This document shows positions 10,963-23,820 of a stretch of DNA of 64,000 nucleotides, piece by piece. The notes below the pieces were generated by a model. It was not told where the DNA came from. It saw nothing but the letters and a program-made list of their open reading frames with translations, and searched no databases. The stretch is taken from NCBI RefSeq assembly GCF_020536995.1, contig NC_068359.1:70056610-70120609 (forward strand), written 5' to 3'. Source of the stretch: Dreissena polymorpha. Lineage: Eukaryota > Mollusca > Bivalvia > Myida > Dreissenidae. The translations under genes and the position numbers were made by a program. How positions within the stretch are numbered: position 1 is the first letter of the stretch; each line of letters begins with the position of its first letter.

Positions 10963-13875
10963 CACTGGGGGCTGACGAGGTCAAAGCGTAGTCCGTTTCT
11001 CTACGACGTCGGGTATATGTTTTACTAAGAAAACATTGTGTAAATACACTACCACTACTTAATCAGGCGAGTTTCATATTTTCTGGTATTTATGGATTAG
11101 AGAACGGGACATCCAGTAATGGAATGTACTACTTTCAATAACAAACTAATAACAAATGCGCGTAGTTGCAACTTTTACACATATTTTGAGCTAAATCGAA
11201 ATATTTTGATTTGAAGCAATGCATAAGTTGGTTATTCTGTTAGAATAGCCAATTACAGTAACTGAAATAAAAATAAAACTGCATATTACTTTGATTGAGT
11301 GTACATTACACATTTAAAAGTACAAAGCAGGTTACGAACATATATTTTAAGTATTCAAATGCTTTGTTTCGAAGGAAATTACAAGTCGCTTTATGTATAG
11401 GTTTCGCACAGAGTATGTATTGGTTGTTCAACGAAGTACAAATATAATGTATAGATTACTCAACGAAGTTTCTGTATCTATTCAGGACATAGCACAAGCA
11501 GTTTGCAGTTACTGCAGACTGTCATTTCCCAGTGCTATCGCGTTATCGTACTGTCGTCATCGTATTTTGACATTGTCGCCATCGTACTATCGCACTATCG
11601 CCATCGTATTGTCGCACTGTCGTCATCGTATTATCGCATTATCGCCTTCGTCCTATCGCGTTATCGTACTGTCGTCATCGTATTATCGCATTGTCGCCAT
11701 CGTACTACCGCGTTATCGTAATATCGTCATCGTATTATCACACTTCACATTCAAATTATTATCTGCAATATAATTGAACTGACTAAAACAGTCGTTAGAA
11801 ATTGTAACAGGGGAGAAGGTGTTAATCATAAATGTAAACGACCCTTCAATGAAAGGAGTATGGAAACATTGTAACAAAACAAGACACTTTAAACACAAAG
11901 ATTCAACACCGCTGTAAAAGTCGTATCCTGCAAATCGTGTGAAGGTGGAGCCTATTTGGTAAAGACCGGCAAATAACCTCTTCTGGAATCTTAAATTTTA
12001 CAAGGATGATGCTTCAGCAATTGCACGCATGCAATATGATTTGCTTTACAGTCGATTCTCATAATCTTGAAGGTGTAAGGACATAAAAAATAGTTACAAA
12101 TATCCGGAGTTGGAAATAAACATTCGAGGAAAACCGCAGACGTATATAGAACAAGGAAAACCGAAAGTAACCGCAATTTAACACGATATAAATTTACCGG
12201 CCGTAATGTACGCAGTAAACAATAACCTGTGACAGATAACCATTTCCACACCTTTACAACAATACATTGATTAGGCAATTGCGGATTTGTGTTATTTGGG
12301 TCCTACAATCCACACCAAACAGCCGTTACAGGTAAAATCATGTATAAGAACATGAAATTCTACTCAAAATGAGTTGGCGATTACCGATTTTCAAGAATAT
12401 CGCTTTGATATTTACAATGTAAAAATAAAATCTGTATAAGATAAAGATGGGTCCTCGATAAAGAAGGATCGAAGATGGGACATGGGATTTTCTTTGACAT
12501 AATCAGAGTTTCGAGATAAGCGAGTGGGAGATTACAAGAAACGACTGTTATTTGATAAAGAGTAATGTGTGATAAAAACCTATCGTCGGTCTCTATCCAA
12601 AAGAACGTATAAGAGATTTCACAAGCTGAAGATACGTAATTTTTATTGAGACCGACGACATTCGGCTCTCGATTGTAGTTTGAAGGGTCAAGACGCTCGT
12701 TTATACTTAGACAGCTCACAAAGTCTGCCAAGTTCAACTGTCGTCTTATAGATGGAATTTCCATTTCGATCGTTTGCTTTGGCCTAGTCGTGAATTTAAT
12801 TATATAAAAATAATGTGCATTACCATGTCGACTGTGCTGTTCGTATCATGTTGTGCCGTTTTTAATACCTCCTCCTCAATGAAATATCCAGCCACTACAT
12901 TACTCTGTATTCCAAAAAAACCAACACCTTTTTGTCGAGAATATTTATCTTTAGCAGATTTACTCAATCATGCCTGTAACAGTTTTATGAAATTGCAGCT
13001 TGAAATATAGATATGTTCTTTTAGACATCATTACCGCTTGAAAATAGTGTGATAAATAGACACATTGCTGATGATGACGAATGTCTTCGTTTGTCGCAAG
13101 TTTTTCAAAGTACGTCTGCAAGGTCATAAGAGTTCAATACCATGCTAATATATAAAGTTCCACCCCCTTCACACGCATATGGAAATCAGAACATACACTG
13201 CAAAGTACAAAAAATACAGATCAAATAGAAGATGGTGCATTGTAACGTCGTTTTAGCAAAATACCCCAACAAAGTATTCAATTTTCGACTTTCTCTTCTG
13301 ACACGAACGTATTATTTCCAACACAACCTTTATGACTTTCGCCTTTTAGAGATAACCAATACGTCCTCTGGAAGAAACACATACACGCTAAAACGTTGTC
13401 GTAGCGAGGCATATACCTATACTGTCAGACACATGATCATGCCTAATAATACAATTCAGCCTTTTTTTCTGATAACTGGGTCACCCTACACATATAAACA
13501 TGGTTGTTAAAACACGCCGGTTGCTTAACGATACATTGACAAATATGGAAATTGTAAAATTGTGTCAATTAAACACAGTTGTTAACATTAATTGCATTTG
13601 TTAAATTGAAATTAACGGTTTGATAAATCAGCTGTATATTTCATGTTTAATCTCATAAACCAGACTCATGTTGGAACATAATTTGAAGAAACAGACCTAT
13701 GAAATGTCATTGTGCTTAAATTTAGAGTTTTGGTATTAGAAAAGCATTATCTTACCTGTTTAAAACCCAATATTCCCACCAATCTGTACTTCGATGGATA
13801 CAATGTATCGTAGTAAAACATATACCCGACGTCGTAGCGAAACGGACTTCGCTTTGACCTTGTCAGCCCCCAGTG
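10963..13875. mobile_element. 2.9-kb segment between 65-bp inverted repeats, unclassified
   Basis: 10963-11027 begins CACTGGGGGCTGACGAGGTC and reads into GACGTCGGGTATATGTTTTA; 13811-13875 is its reverse complement with three mismatches. The interior holds a minisatellite and several short open frames (minus 12381-12764, 127 aa; minus 11991-12278; plus 12774-13010 and 13232-13510), none with a recognisable domain. I find no convincing target-site duplication outside the arms. It may be a non-autonomous or decayed DNA transposon, or simply two copies of a shorter repeat in opposite orientation. Confidence 0.55.
11520..11745. repeat. Minisatellite of TATCGCATT-like subunits
   Basis: About 225 bp built from degenerate 9-bp pieces such as CATCGTATT, ATCGCATTA and TGTCGCCAT, giving a higher-order period of about 27 bp. 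The Ser/Tyr/Arg-rich open frames over it are a by-product of the repeat. Confidence 0.8.
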
Positions 13876-14011
13876 ATTGTAGTAACAAAACAAATTGAAA
13901 CAAGCGCTTTCTTTGCCTTCAACAATATATCAAGATATAATTTCATTAAACAAAAGAGACATTGGAATAAGAGCTCAGTACCTCACTTTTACTAATTGTT
14001 TCATCGTCCAT

Positions 14012-14013
<2 letters not shown>

Positions 14014-14079
<66 letters not shown>
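14014..14079. repeat. (TA)n then (TG)n microsatellite
   Basis: A pure AT dinucleotide run followed by a short GT run. Ile-Tyr open frames here are artefacts. Confidence 0.95.
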
Positions 14080-14904
14080 ATGAATCACGTGATTAATTTT
14101 AACAATATGATGAGATCACATCAGCGTCATATTCCTATCTTTTACAAAATCACTTTTAACAGAGGGAGTACCATGCTAGACAGATGATGACTGTGTTAAA
14201 GTGAGGTTATTTGTTATGTTTGTCCTTTTTTGTAAGAATGGTATGTTAAACCAGGCAAGCTAATTTATAATTGTATTTCTCTTTAATGGATTAGCTTATC
14301 CAGTTGTGCGATGTTTGTGATTTCCATGGTTTTTTGTTTGAATATCGTAGACGTCGGAACGCAATAAACCATTGTTTGAAAGAAACGCTTCCACAAAGCT
14401 GTAGTTTAGTTACGGAATTTTTGCGCAATTATGGTGTTCATGTGTCATTTTCTATTATAAAACACAGTCTTGATTCGAGATACATCTCTGTTGGAGGAAA
14501 ATATTTATACCAAACGATCAAAGAATAAGAAGCTGTGGCTAAATTGCAAATGTTTTGATTTTTTTTTTATATATCTTTTGAAAATGTTCTTTATGTAAGA
14601 AAGATAAAGCTTAGTATACACAGAAAATTATAGCTTTCTCGCTAAAGGTGATCAATAACGACTGCTAACACAATTTAGTAAATATTGGCGGATGTTCTTT
14701 TACAAAGAATGAAAACAAAACTTATGAATAATGATCAATGAAGTTTTATCATTCGTAGATACATAGCCCAAAGTGCTAGACTTTTGGACATCATGAAATA
14801 AACTTGATATTGTCATAGCCTCGGTGGACTTAATACATTAGGTAAATAATTCAATTTAATATCATGGTCTTTTTTATTATTGTCAAGACAATATACAAAT
14901 GTAG
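14080..14904. other. Intergenic, nothing recognised
   Basis: A 74-codon plus frame at 14304-14528 has no recognisable feature. Confidence 0.4.
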
Positions 14905-17322
14905 CTTTGAAATGTTTTAAAGGATGCACCATCCGTTAGCATACAATATAGGGTTATTAGGATTTTCTCAGATGAAGCGTACATATCGTCAATGTCATCC
15001 TTAATCATTTAATATTTTCAAATATTACTAAAAAACTTAAAATATAAAATGGTATCGAGACCTTCGTTAACAAATACTAACACTTCAACAATGGTTCTAA
15101 CCGTTATTCTACATGCAAAATTACTTTACAAAAATGTCATGGCTCTTGGTTAAAAAGATCTTGTAATAATTTATTGTTTACTTTCTCTAAACGTTCGTGT
15201 GTGATGCATCTAGAGGCTCAGTTAGCTCACTATGGTTTATGTTCTGTTCATATAAAGCGCCCCCAAACATGATCCTATTAACTGTATTACTCATACATAA
15301 AACCGTTCAGTGAAATAAACGTCCTGTTTTCCATTAGACCTGATGCTTATATACCATATGTTTAATTAATTTCGAAGGACAAGTCTTTTAATGTTTACTT
15401 ATAAAGGACATAAAGACTTTATTAATAACTTACTTGCTCAGTGAAAACAACGCCATGATCTTCCATAAAATAGATGCCTTTTCAGCATTTGTTGAACTGT
15501 TTTCAAATGATAGTTGGGTTAGTTTAAACATATTTATTTCTTTTGGCAAGAACAATATATCAAAATACACAATACAATAGATATCAGAAAAGGATTGAAA
15601 CGAAAGAAATGATTATTATATTGTTTCTCTCCTTGGGATTATATTTACACATTATTGGCAGTGTATTGGGAACAATATAAGTTAGTTTATGCTAGACATA
15701 GAAAATATGAGTGATAAATATACGAAGGTTTTGAAAAAAGTGGAGAAAAAAAAGAAAAAAAATAGAAAAAAATATAATAAGAAAAACAATGAGCAAATAA
15801 GGACGAAGGATTGTTGATGGGATAGTGGGGTTAAAGGTATAATTATAAAGATGAAAAACCTTAATAAGTAAATTATGTTTAACCAGTAAGCCCCTTTTCA
15901 GTGAAAAAAACGTGAAAAAACCGTCTTGGTCTTCCATAAAAACAGATGTCATTTCGCGTCTAATGAAATTTTGTCGAAGGACGTTGAAATTAAAGGTATT
16001 ACTGAAAAAAAATTAAAGCCCTTATTAATTTAATTTATTTCGTACTTATTAATTAATATAGTTATATGTGTATCTAATGGGTTTAACTATAAAGACGTTA
16101 CGTACAATTATTAAAACTGTTTTCTTTTTATCATTAATCATTTAATGAATCATTTTCGAAGGATACGGAGTTTTAAAGTATAACTATAAATAAAAAGAAA
16201 ATCTAAACCATTCCACATGTGCGGGTGACACAATATAGGAATAAGCTCAAGAAACATTATCAAGAGAGAAATTCTAGTTAAAATTGTTTAGTCGTTCTTC
16301 CTTTTCTTGGTCATCGCTGAGCTTCTACGCAGTCAAAGCCTTGAAATGGTCAATGCTAAAGCACTTGAGGAACTTAAACCCGTTTAAAGGCAATCATTTG
16401 CTAGTTTTATGGTTAAAAAATATGTGACTGAAAATTACTTGTCTTGCTTATAATAAGATTTACCCGGGTTGAATGTTAATTTCGATAAAACGAAAATACA
16501 ATGAAAGTATTAAGGATTGAAAGAAAAAAGTAACAGAACCAAAGTTATAACTGCTTATTGGAATCTTAAATAACCAAATTTCAAATTCTTAGCCGCCATG
16601 GTCATGTAAATTACAATATGCTTTTTGAACTCGAATACAAAAGAAATGCAGAAAGACATTTATCGCATATTGATACAAAGTTACACTCAATTTATTTACG
16701 TAATTGTTTGATCTATCTGTATAATTGCTTAGTCCACTTACGTTTCTCATAAACGCCACTTCATAAATACAATGTTATTTGACTTTACGTGCGATGGGCA
16801 CAGTAAACTCAAATTCAGCTCTTTATGTAAAGCCAAGAAATTTAATTTTCCTAGTTTGAGCGCAGAGAATTAGAGGAAAATTATTTTCCTTTGCATACGA
16901 AAGTCTCCTGAAGGGGTCGCTCAGTGTATTGTATTTGCGGGTAAATATGCTCGTGGAAAAGTCATTCGGCTTTGCGATACGAACCAGAGAACACGTTCTT
17001 AATATTTTATTGGATATAAAATATTGACAAGTTTCCTCATAAAAATGCTTATCTACATGAATATAGTCAGTTGTTGTTTTTTGTGTGTAAACTATTTTAG
17101 CGTTAGTTCATGTATGAGTTATGAAATCTATATCAACATGTGAATTGTTCACATTTGTTTATTGTCATACGTTATAAATGTGTCATCTGGTCGTACGCAT
17201 AGATACCAAAATACAAGCTATATTTTCAATTTATATCGTTGTGTTTGTTGTTTATTTAGGAGACGTATAAGGTATAAGGAATGATGGAAGTCTGTACATT
17301 GTAAAAGTGGATGATTGAATTC

Positions 17323-17550
17323 AAGGGGTTTTAATGCATGTGCGTTAAGTGTCGTCCAAGTTTAGTCTGTGCAGTCCGCACAGGCAGATCAGGTACGATA
17401 CTTTCCGCGTTTTAGCTATTTTTTGTTTCAACAAAGTCTTTTCTTGAAAAACATCTAGTTTAGGCGGAAAGTGTCGTCCCAGATTAGCTTGTGCGGACTG
17501 AACATGCTTATCTGGGACGAGACTTTACGTACATGCATAAACACCCCTTG
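17323..17550. repeat. Fold-back element, full copy
   Basis: Outer arms AATGCATGTGCGTTAAGTGT at left and its complement at right. Each arm itself contains AAGTGTCGTCC and its inverted partner around an inner palindrome (CCTGTGCAG/CCGCACAGG type), so the element can fold as two hairpins inside a larger one. Confidence 0.85.
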
Positions 17551-18120
17551 CACACTGTGGAAAATTTTGCGCGCACATGCTCTCTTACATCAGCAATTTT
17601 TGGAAAGATTTTGTGCGTTTAACAAGAACAAAAACGTCATGTCTTCGCACAATAGTTTTCATGATCAACTTTTGTTTTTTGACCACTTCAAATTTATTAT
17701 TGTTAAAGTATTTACTTTTATTCCTGATACAAAATCAGGTAGTATATAAAGTAAAGAGTATAGTTTTGACAATATTGTTAATTATATGCAATTGTATCAT
17801 TTTAGGGTAAGATAGTATCGACATTTTGATTCTCGTACATATTAAGAAGTTAAAAGGGCAATTCATTGTAGTTCAAGTACATGTTTTGTACGTAATGTCT
17901 GCGTATTTTAACAGCTTTCGTTTGTCTATATTTTTGCAAAACACTCATTCGGTTCGTGAAGAAGTTTGACGAATAGGCAAGTTACAAGTTTATATTATTT
18001 TACATAACAATTAAATGTAAAAATATAATTTATGTGGGACTTCAGATAATGTATCATGGTTTACCATTTTTCTGCTTAGCTAGCTCAGATGTGTTTTGAA
18101 CTAGGTTTCTTGAAATAATT

Positions 18121-18197
18121 TGAGCTTTGTTCTGAGCAAACTGGGCTTAACGCAAGTGCGTGCAGTGTCATCCCAGATTAGCCTGTGTAGTCCGCAA
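18121..18197. repeat. Fold-back element, left half only
   Basis: Only the left arm (CTGAGCAAACTGGGCTTAAC to CCTGTGTAGTCCGCA) is present, then an abrupt switch to CAATTTTGTGTAAGTACTAT. The same truncation is present at 33.17-33.24 kb in unit 3, while unit 2 keeps the whole element (26.34 kb). Confidence 0.75.
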
Positions 18198-18824
18198 TAT
18201 CAATTTTGTGTAAGTACTATACTTTTGCCACAATTTGTTATGCGACTATTTTCCATTTATATTTGAAAGGTAGATTTCGTTGACATTTAAACAATAAAGC
18301 ACGTTCTAATTATTGGAGTCATTCGTGTTTTTTTTAATTCCACGAGTATGAAAAGGAACACAACACAGAGAAGTTAAATGCAAAGATTGAATTAAATACA
18401 TGCTAACGCAACAATAACACGTAATAAGGGTCATAAACTCAGTGAAAAAGCACTGTGGGGCATATCTGATCAGTCCGTCGTTTTCTTTCCTGAAAAAAAA
18501 AAACACGAGGAAAAATATGTCTCAGTTTGTATGAACAACAATTTACAAATAAGAAACTCCAGAAGGAGCCGTAGGAATAACATTATAAAATACCTTTGGA
18601 ACTGAAGAAGATTTTCATATTTTCAATTTTATACTGAACAGTTAATCAATTGTGCAACATACTATTCACGATTTAAACAATACAATGATGGGAGATTTTA
18701 ACGTAAATAGTCTGGCAAAACATCCGAAAACTTCGAATTATTAAGTATTTTTGCAATGAGAAGAACTAACCGCAAGTTCTCACATTGTATTCTGCATAAT
18801 GTACCGTGACAAAGTTGCATAATT

Positions 18825-18826
<2 letters not shown>

Positions 18827-18909
<83 letters not shown>
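18827..18909. repeat. (TA)n microsatellite
   Basis: About 80 bp of TA dinucleotides. It directly abuts a fold-back element that has lost its left half; the same junction in unit 3 (33.88 kb) has a much shorter TA run. Confidence 0.95.
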
Positions 18910-18914
<5 letters not shown>

Positions 18915-18931
18915 TGTTTAAAATGCCATTA

Positions 18932-19035
18932 AAGCGGAAAGTGTCGTCCCTGATTAGCCTAAGTGGAGTGCACAGGCTTCTCGGGGACGACACTTAACGC
19001 ACATGCATTAAAGCCCTATTTCACAGAGCACGGCC
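18932..19035. repeat. Fold-back element, right half only
   Basis: AAAGCGGAAAGTGTCGTCCC through the inner palindrome to TTTCACAGAGCACGGCC. A full-length counterpart is at 28.56-28.85 kb. Confidence 0.75.
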
Positions 19036-19248
19036 AATATAGACAGTAATTGGTTAAAACTGATAATTATTGACCAGACTTTTATGTGGAATGTCTGTGT
19101 TTCTTTACACGAACACGATCAGGTGACTGAACGATGATTAATGATGTATCTATATGAGGTACACTATCGAAATCAGGTTTAAGAAGCATACATTACAAAT
19201 GCAATAAATGTATATACCTCCTTAACCTCCGAATCCACCGCCATATCC

Positions 19249-21120
19249 TCAGTATTTTTTGCCTCCGTATCCACCGCCATAAGAGCCGAATCCACCGCCG
19301 AAACCGGAACCGCCAAAACCTCCGTATCCTCCACCCCCGTAACCTCCGAGTCCACCGCCATATCCTCCATATTTCTTGCCTCCGTATCCACCGCCATAAG
19401 AGCCGAATCCACCGCCGAAACCGGAACCGCCAAAACCTCCGTATCCTCCACCACCGTAACCTCCGAGTCCACCGCCATATCCTCCGTAGTTCTTGCCTCC
19501 GTATCCACCGCCATAAGAGCCGAATCCACCGCCGAAACCGGAACCGCCAAAACCACCGTATCCTCCACCACCGTAACCTCCGAGTCCACCGCCATATCCT
19601 CCGTATTTCTTGCCTCCGTACCCACCGCCATAAGAGCCGAATCCACCGCCGAAACCGGAACCGCCAAAACCTCCGTAGGCTCCACCACCGTAACCTCCTA
19701 GTCCACCGCCATATCCTCCGTATTTCTTGCCACCGTATCCACCGCCATAAGAGCCGAATCCACCGCCGAAACCGGAACCGCCAAAACCTCCGTATCCTCC
19801 ACCTCCGTAACCCCCGAGTCCGCCGCCATATCCTCCGTATTTCTTGCCTCCTAAGTCAGAAATAAAAGTAAGACAAATGGTATTTGTCGATTTATTTGTT
19901 GAAGTTGTGCTCCGATATAATTACTACTTTTCACAACCAAACAGACTGATATACATTCCTAGAGCAATCTAGTAGTGCAACGGTCAATTAGTGGAATACC
20001 GTTTTTGACAAAAATAACAAAAACGTTTTCTTTAAATTATTCTGTATGTTTCAATGAGTGTTAATGATAATGATAATTTACAAAAAAAAAGATAATGAGT
20101 AATTTCAACGCAGGATGTTTTACTGGCAAGGTGTCAAAGTGTATTTAATAGATCTTATTATCATTTAGTTCGGGTCAGTATTCTTTAATCGTATATGTAG
20201 CTTTTTCATAATTGGCGTAATTTTTACAATATCATAGAAGTTAAGGTTCATTCAACATTAATGTACATAAAAAGCGCCACAGTTTTAATTCAAATGTATT
20301 CCTTACTTTATCCCATTTCTAGTTCTTAATTTGGCCCACGTTTTTCATTTGAGCAGCGCTCTGTAAAAACGGGTTTAAATTCATGGGCGTACAATGTCGT
20401 CCCAAATAAGCATATGCAGTCCGCAATTAGGGACGATACTTTTCTCTTTTACTGGATTTTGCCAAATGCACAGGTTAATCTGGGACGACACTTTGCGCGC
20501 ATGCATTAAACCCCTATTAAGCAGAGCACGTCGCATTTATATAAGGCAAATGCATGCTTGCGTTTATGATACAGCGTGATGACACAACATATGACTAAAG
20601 CTGGGGTCAACGCCTTGGAACGATACATGCAGACCGGTTAAATGGAGAATCGAACCCCACCGCGGGCCCATAATTAAGCACTCATTTACAAGTCAAAATC
20701 TCACTTACCACTCAAAGTGTTAAATAAAAAGCCAACCGAAAGTTCGTTAGCAAAATTACATTATTTGCGATGTCCAAAGTACAACAATTCTCGAATTCGT
20801 TGGAATAAAAATGAAAAAAAAAGTATAATATCACAAACAAACATAGATTAAAAAAATATATTTGATTGTCCATGACTGAAGAAGAATACAAAGTCCATCG
20901 TTTTTTGTATAAGAATAACCGAACGGTGTGAGTTTTCGCGGTTTATACTTTTTTTATTCATATCATGGCACTTAGTTAACAAACAAGGATAATAATATAC
21001 CTAATTTTATTTTGTAACTGTTCTGGCACAAAACAACCTACAAGTACTAAAACACTTACCGTCCTTACTGGCCAGAACGCCGGCAATGCAGAGGCTGACG
21101 AGAACTGCGAAATTCGTCAT
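19249..21120 (-). CDS. Shematrin-like secreted Gly/Tyr-rich protein, copy 1 (two exons)
   Basis: Exon 1 is 21060-21120: ATG, then a 20-residue signal-peptide region (TNFAVLVSLCIAGVLAS, probable cleavage after VLA), ending one base into a codon at donor GGTAAGT. Exon 2 is 19249-19850, after acceptor CTGACTTAG. Joined length is 663 nt, 220 residues. The mature part is five near-identical 117-bp repeats (39 residues), each running KKYGGYGGGLGG, YGGGGYGGFGGSG, FGGGFGSYGGGYGG, with one KKY changed to KNY and one unit with GGAYGG. It ends GGKKY-TGA. The TGA stands where other units have GGA, and repeat-like sequence (GYGGGFGG) continues for eight codons beyond it, so the stop arose by one substitution inside the array. 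Composition and KKY terminus match shematrin-type shell proteins; an exact role (shell, periostracum, byssus) is inferred. Confidence 0.88.
20357..20530. repeat. Intronic fold-back element (copy 1 gene)
   Basis: Shortened copy (CGCTCTGTAAAAACGGGTTT to TTAAGCAGAGCACG) inside the intron. The introns of copies 2 and 3 carry the same element at the matching place, so it predates the triplication. Confidence 0.8.
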
Positions 21121-21169
21121 CTTGGGGCTGCGGTTGGATCCACTGTGAAACACACACAAAATGTGGACC

Positions 21170-21178
21170 CTTATATAC
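21170..21178 (-). promoter_or_regulatory. TATA box of shematrin-like copy 1
   Basis: TATATAAG on the minus strand about 50 bp upstream of the ATG, giving a predicted 5' UTR of roughly 20-25 nt. The block TATATAAGGGTCCACATTTT is also found upstream of copies 2 and 3. Confidence 0.7.
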
Positions 21179-22087
21179 ACATTAACGATCATTTGAACCG
21201 TTACATAAACGTGTCTGTTCAGGTGATTTATTGGCGTTTATACATCATATTGTAAGCATCTAAAAGCGCAAGATAGAACATTAAATAATAATAATGCAAA
21301 CTTATACGGTAAACGGTGTTTGACAAAGTACTTGTTCATTACTTAATTATAATGAACAGAGTTAAATTCACATAAGTCATAACTCATGAAAATGTAGTAT
21401 GATGAATAATTATGAGTTGAATGTGTGTATGTTACAAACCTTTCATTAAAAGTGTTAATTTCACATACGTTAAACTATTTGATGAAAATGTATTATGACG
21501 AATAATAGAGGTTTCTTTAGTCACCGACGTGTTTCTGTACTAATTCATTTTCACTTTTCTGTAAAATAATGCTGGACCACACAAACCTACGCATAATTCA
21601 AATGTTGAATTTATTATTCAGACGTTGGGAACTTATGTTTTATGTACTTTGCTAGTTTTGAAGTACATGTTATGTTAATATTTCTTGGTAAAGCGTGAGA
21701 CAAGTGCCCCAATTAAACATCAATTTTGTTTTCCACATTTACAGTTCAAAGGTGGTCACACGAGATGAATTCAGTAAGGCTTTCAGGAAACAGCCTTACA
21801 TCAACATTGATTTGCATTAACTGCTTGAAAACTTTGAACCAAGATTTATATATGTGTGTTCGTGATTGTGTTTATTTTTTTCATTATTTCTTTAAAATCG
21901 GAGACGTAGAGGTATGATCAACAGAAAAACAGTGTAGTGCCTGATCTTTTTTTAATATATTAGGCTCGGCACAAAGGAAAGAATAAAACAATGTTTGCTT
22001 AAAATAAATTTTGGATTTTCCGTGTATTTCTATTTTCCTATTATATTTTTAAAGAAATCATTGACGACTAAGAAAATTGATGGGATA

Positions 22088-22228
22088 AATCGAATACTAA
22101 GTCGGTGCCGAATAAAGCGACGTTCATTTTGTTCGGCCCAACAATCTGAACCACTTGCCAAGGCTCGTGGTTCAGATTATCTAAAAATAAACATCGCTTT
22201 ATTCGGCACCGACCTAGTATTCTCTATT
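22088..22228. repeat. Palindromic hairpin (CGGTGCCGAATAAAGCG arms), unit 1
   Basis: Outer arms CGAATACTAAGTCGGTGCCG... and ...CGGCACCGACCTAGTATTC pair over about 35 bp; an inner stem AATCTGAACCAC/GTGGTTCAGATT surrounds the loop GCCAAGGCTC. Upstream (about 21895-21985) is the phrase GTATGATCAACAGAAAAACA, also found before the 31.9-kb copy and at 41.0 kb. Confidence 0.8.
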
Positions 22229-22679
22229 TGCTACTTTCTGTGTAGCTATGCTTAGAACATCACATTACGATGATAATTGTTAAACCATACCTTATATACG
22301 ACGCGGTATTTGATTCATTGTATTTCATTTCATGATTGATCTCGCTTCAGATATGTGTTCCTAACGTTACTTAATTGCGAATCCGTCATCTCGTCCGGAA
22401 CGTACCCTAGTATAAATGATAAGTGGTGTTGATAGATCTATAAACACACACATCAAGTGAGTTTCGATCTGTTTGACGTATAAAGACATGAAAACGAAAC
22501 ATTTCTTTATTGTTTGGTACATGACGATAGTTTTAAAACTAGTTCGATTGTTACATGGTTCTATCGATATCATGTATCGTTTGAAATAAGCTCATGCTAT
22601 ATGCTCTGCGAAGGTTAAGTACTTCTTTCCGAGTTGTTTATGATAAGCGTGACCACATTGTCTTTTTATTCTGTGTCAT

Positions 22680-23342
22680 AATATGGACAGACCAACAAGT
22701 ATAATGCAACATCATAACCAGAAAGCTACTTTCGCAAAGCATCAAAGGGACGCCTTTGAAATGTTTATTTTGTAACACAAACCTTTTGACACCATCACAA
22801 AATATTCACTATAACTTGCGATCTTGCGAAAAGGGGGATTTAAAGCTAGTGCGAATACCAAAAACAAACTATTTCAAACAATCGTTTGAATTTTCTAGCA
22901 AAACAATTTGGAATTCGTTACCCCAATCTATACGTCAAACAAACAATTTAATTACATTTAAGAAAAAATTAAAAGCTTATCTTTCTTCCACACTTTATGA
23001 AATAAACTGAACATGCTTCATGTTGTTTTAGTAAATAACATTAGTTTAATGTTTAAATACTGTTCTTGCATAAATGGTTATTGTAGTTTTATGTCTGTCA
23101 TTTTGTTTTTAATTATAATATATATCATTATATGTGTATGCATATATGATTCTTTATGTTTTGTTCTTATTGCTCAAGATGAAATATGATGTATTTGTTG
23201 TAAATTGTTTCTTGTTAGAAGACCTTGTTGAAAATAAGAAATGTATTATATAAATTGCATATTATGTAATTTCATCTGATGTATTTCTTAACAAGTCTAT
23301 CTTCTTTAAATAAAGATTTTATTATTATTATTATTATTATTA
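22680..23342 (+). mobile_element. LINE 3' fragment (reverse transcriptase C-terminus and ATT tail)
   Basis: The plus frame 22756-23010 reads NIHYNLRSCEKGDLKLVRIP, then SSKTIWNSLPQSIR and FKKKLKAYLSS, the conserved end of CR1/L2/Jockey-type LINE ORF2. About 300 bp of 3' UTR follow, ending in a TTTAAATAAAG signal and an (ATT)n tail at 23318-23342. The element is 5'-truncated, as usual for LINE copies; the left limit is approximate. It lies in the spacer between duplication units 1 and 2 and is absent from the unit 2/3 junction. Confidence 0.8.
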
Positions 23343-23820
23343 AACAATATGTGGCATGATCTTTGCCGCAAATAAAGTACTCAATTACATTACAAATAAA
23401 TTATTCAATTCCAGGAATCAATCACTTATGTAACGTGGTATTTTACTATATATCCTGTTCATGATAATTAACATGGAAACATTAATCATTGCATCTAAAT
23501 TTGTCTTCTATGTAAGTAGGAAAAAAGGTTCGTGTTTGCATTTAATCATCAATTTAAAACTATGACGATGAAAGAAGCCTTTAATGGTTTCCTCACGTCG
23601 TAGTTTAAATTAATATGTGTTGTTCGCAAACCAACCATCAACTTGGAGACTTTTCTTATGCGACACTTTTCCAACTTGAATATCTCCTTCATGATTAAAG
23701 ATATTGATTTAAAATTCTACCTGTGAACCTTTTATTGCATTACAGATTGAAAACTGATGCCTTAGAAAGTCAACACGTGCGTGTTGCGTAAGAAAAGTCA
23801 CCAATTGTAGTAGCAACAAT
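23343..23820. other. Spacer between units 1 and 2, nothing recognised
   Basis: AT-rich DNA following the LINE tail; no gene or repeat seen. Confidence 0.4.

Larger units (their letters stand above)
14905..22402. repeat. Tandem duplication unit 1
   Basis: First of three imperfect copies of a segment carrying a minus-strand shematrin-like gene. It begins near GGATGCACCATCCGTTAGCA (homologous to 23.83 kb) and ends near CATCTCGTCCGGAACGT (homologous to 32.24 kb). Alignment by eye shows many small indels. Compared with unit 2 it lacks about 1.2 kb after the half fold-back at 18.12 kb and has extra sequence at about 16.85-17.28 kb. Boundaries are accurate to a few tens of bases. Confidence 0.75.

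Noticed and set aside
11393-11773. 126-codon Ser/Tyr-rich plus frame
   Set aside because: Translation of the TATCGCATT-type minisatellite; the period, not a protein, explains it.
10963-13875. Assignment to CACTA or Transib transposons from the CAC ends
   Set aside because: No 3-bp or 5-bp target duplication is seen and no transposase motif is recognisable.
13895-14187. Ile-Tyr repeat frames
   Set aside because: Direct translation of the (TA)n microsatellite.
19179-19688. Minus frame of 169 codons rich in Val/Asp/Glu over shematrin-like copy 1
   Set aside because: It is the offset frame of the 117-bp Gly-rich repeats; the frame joined to the signal-peptide exon is the glycine one.
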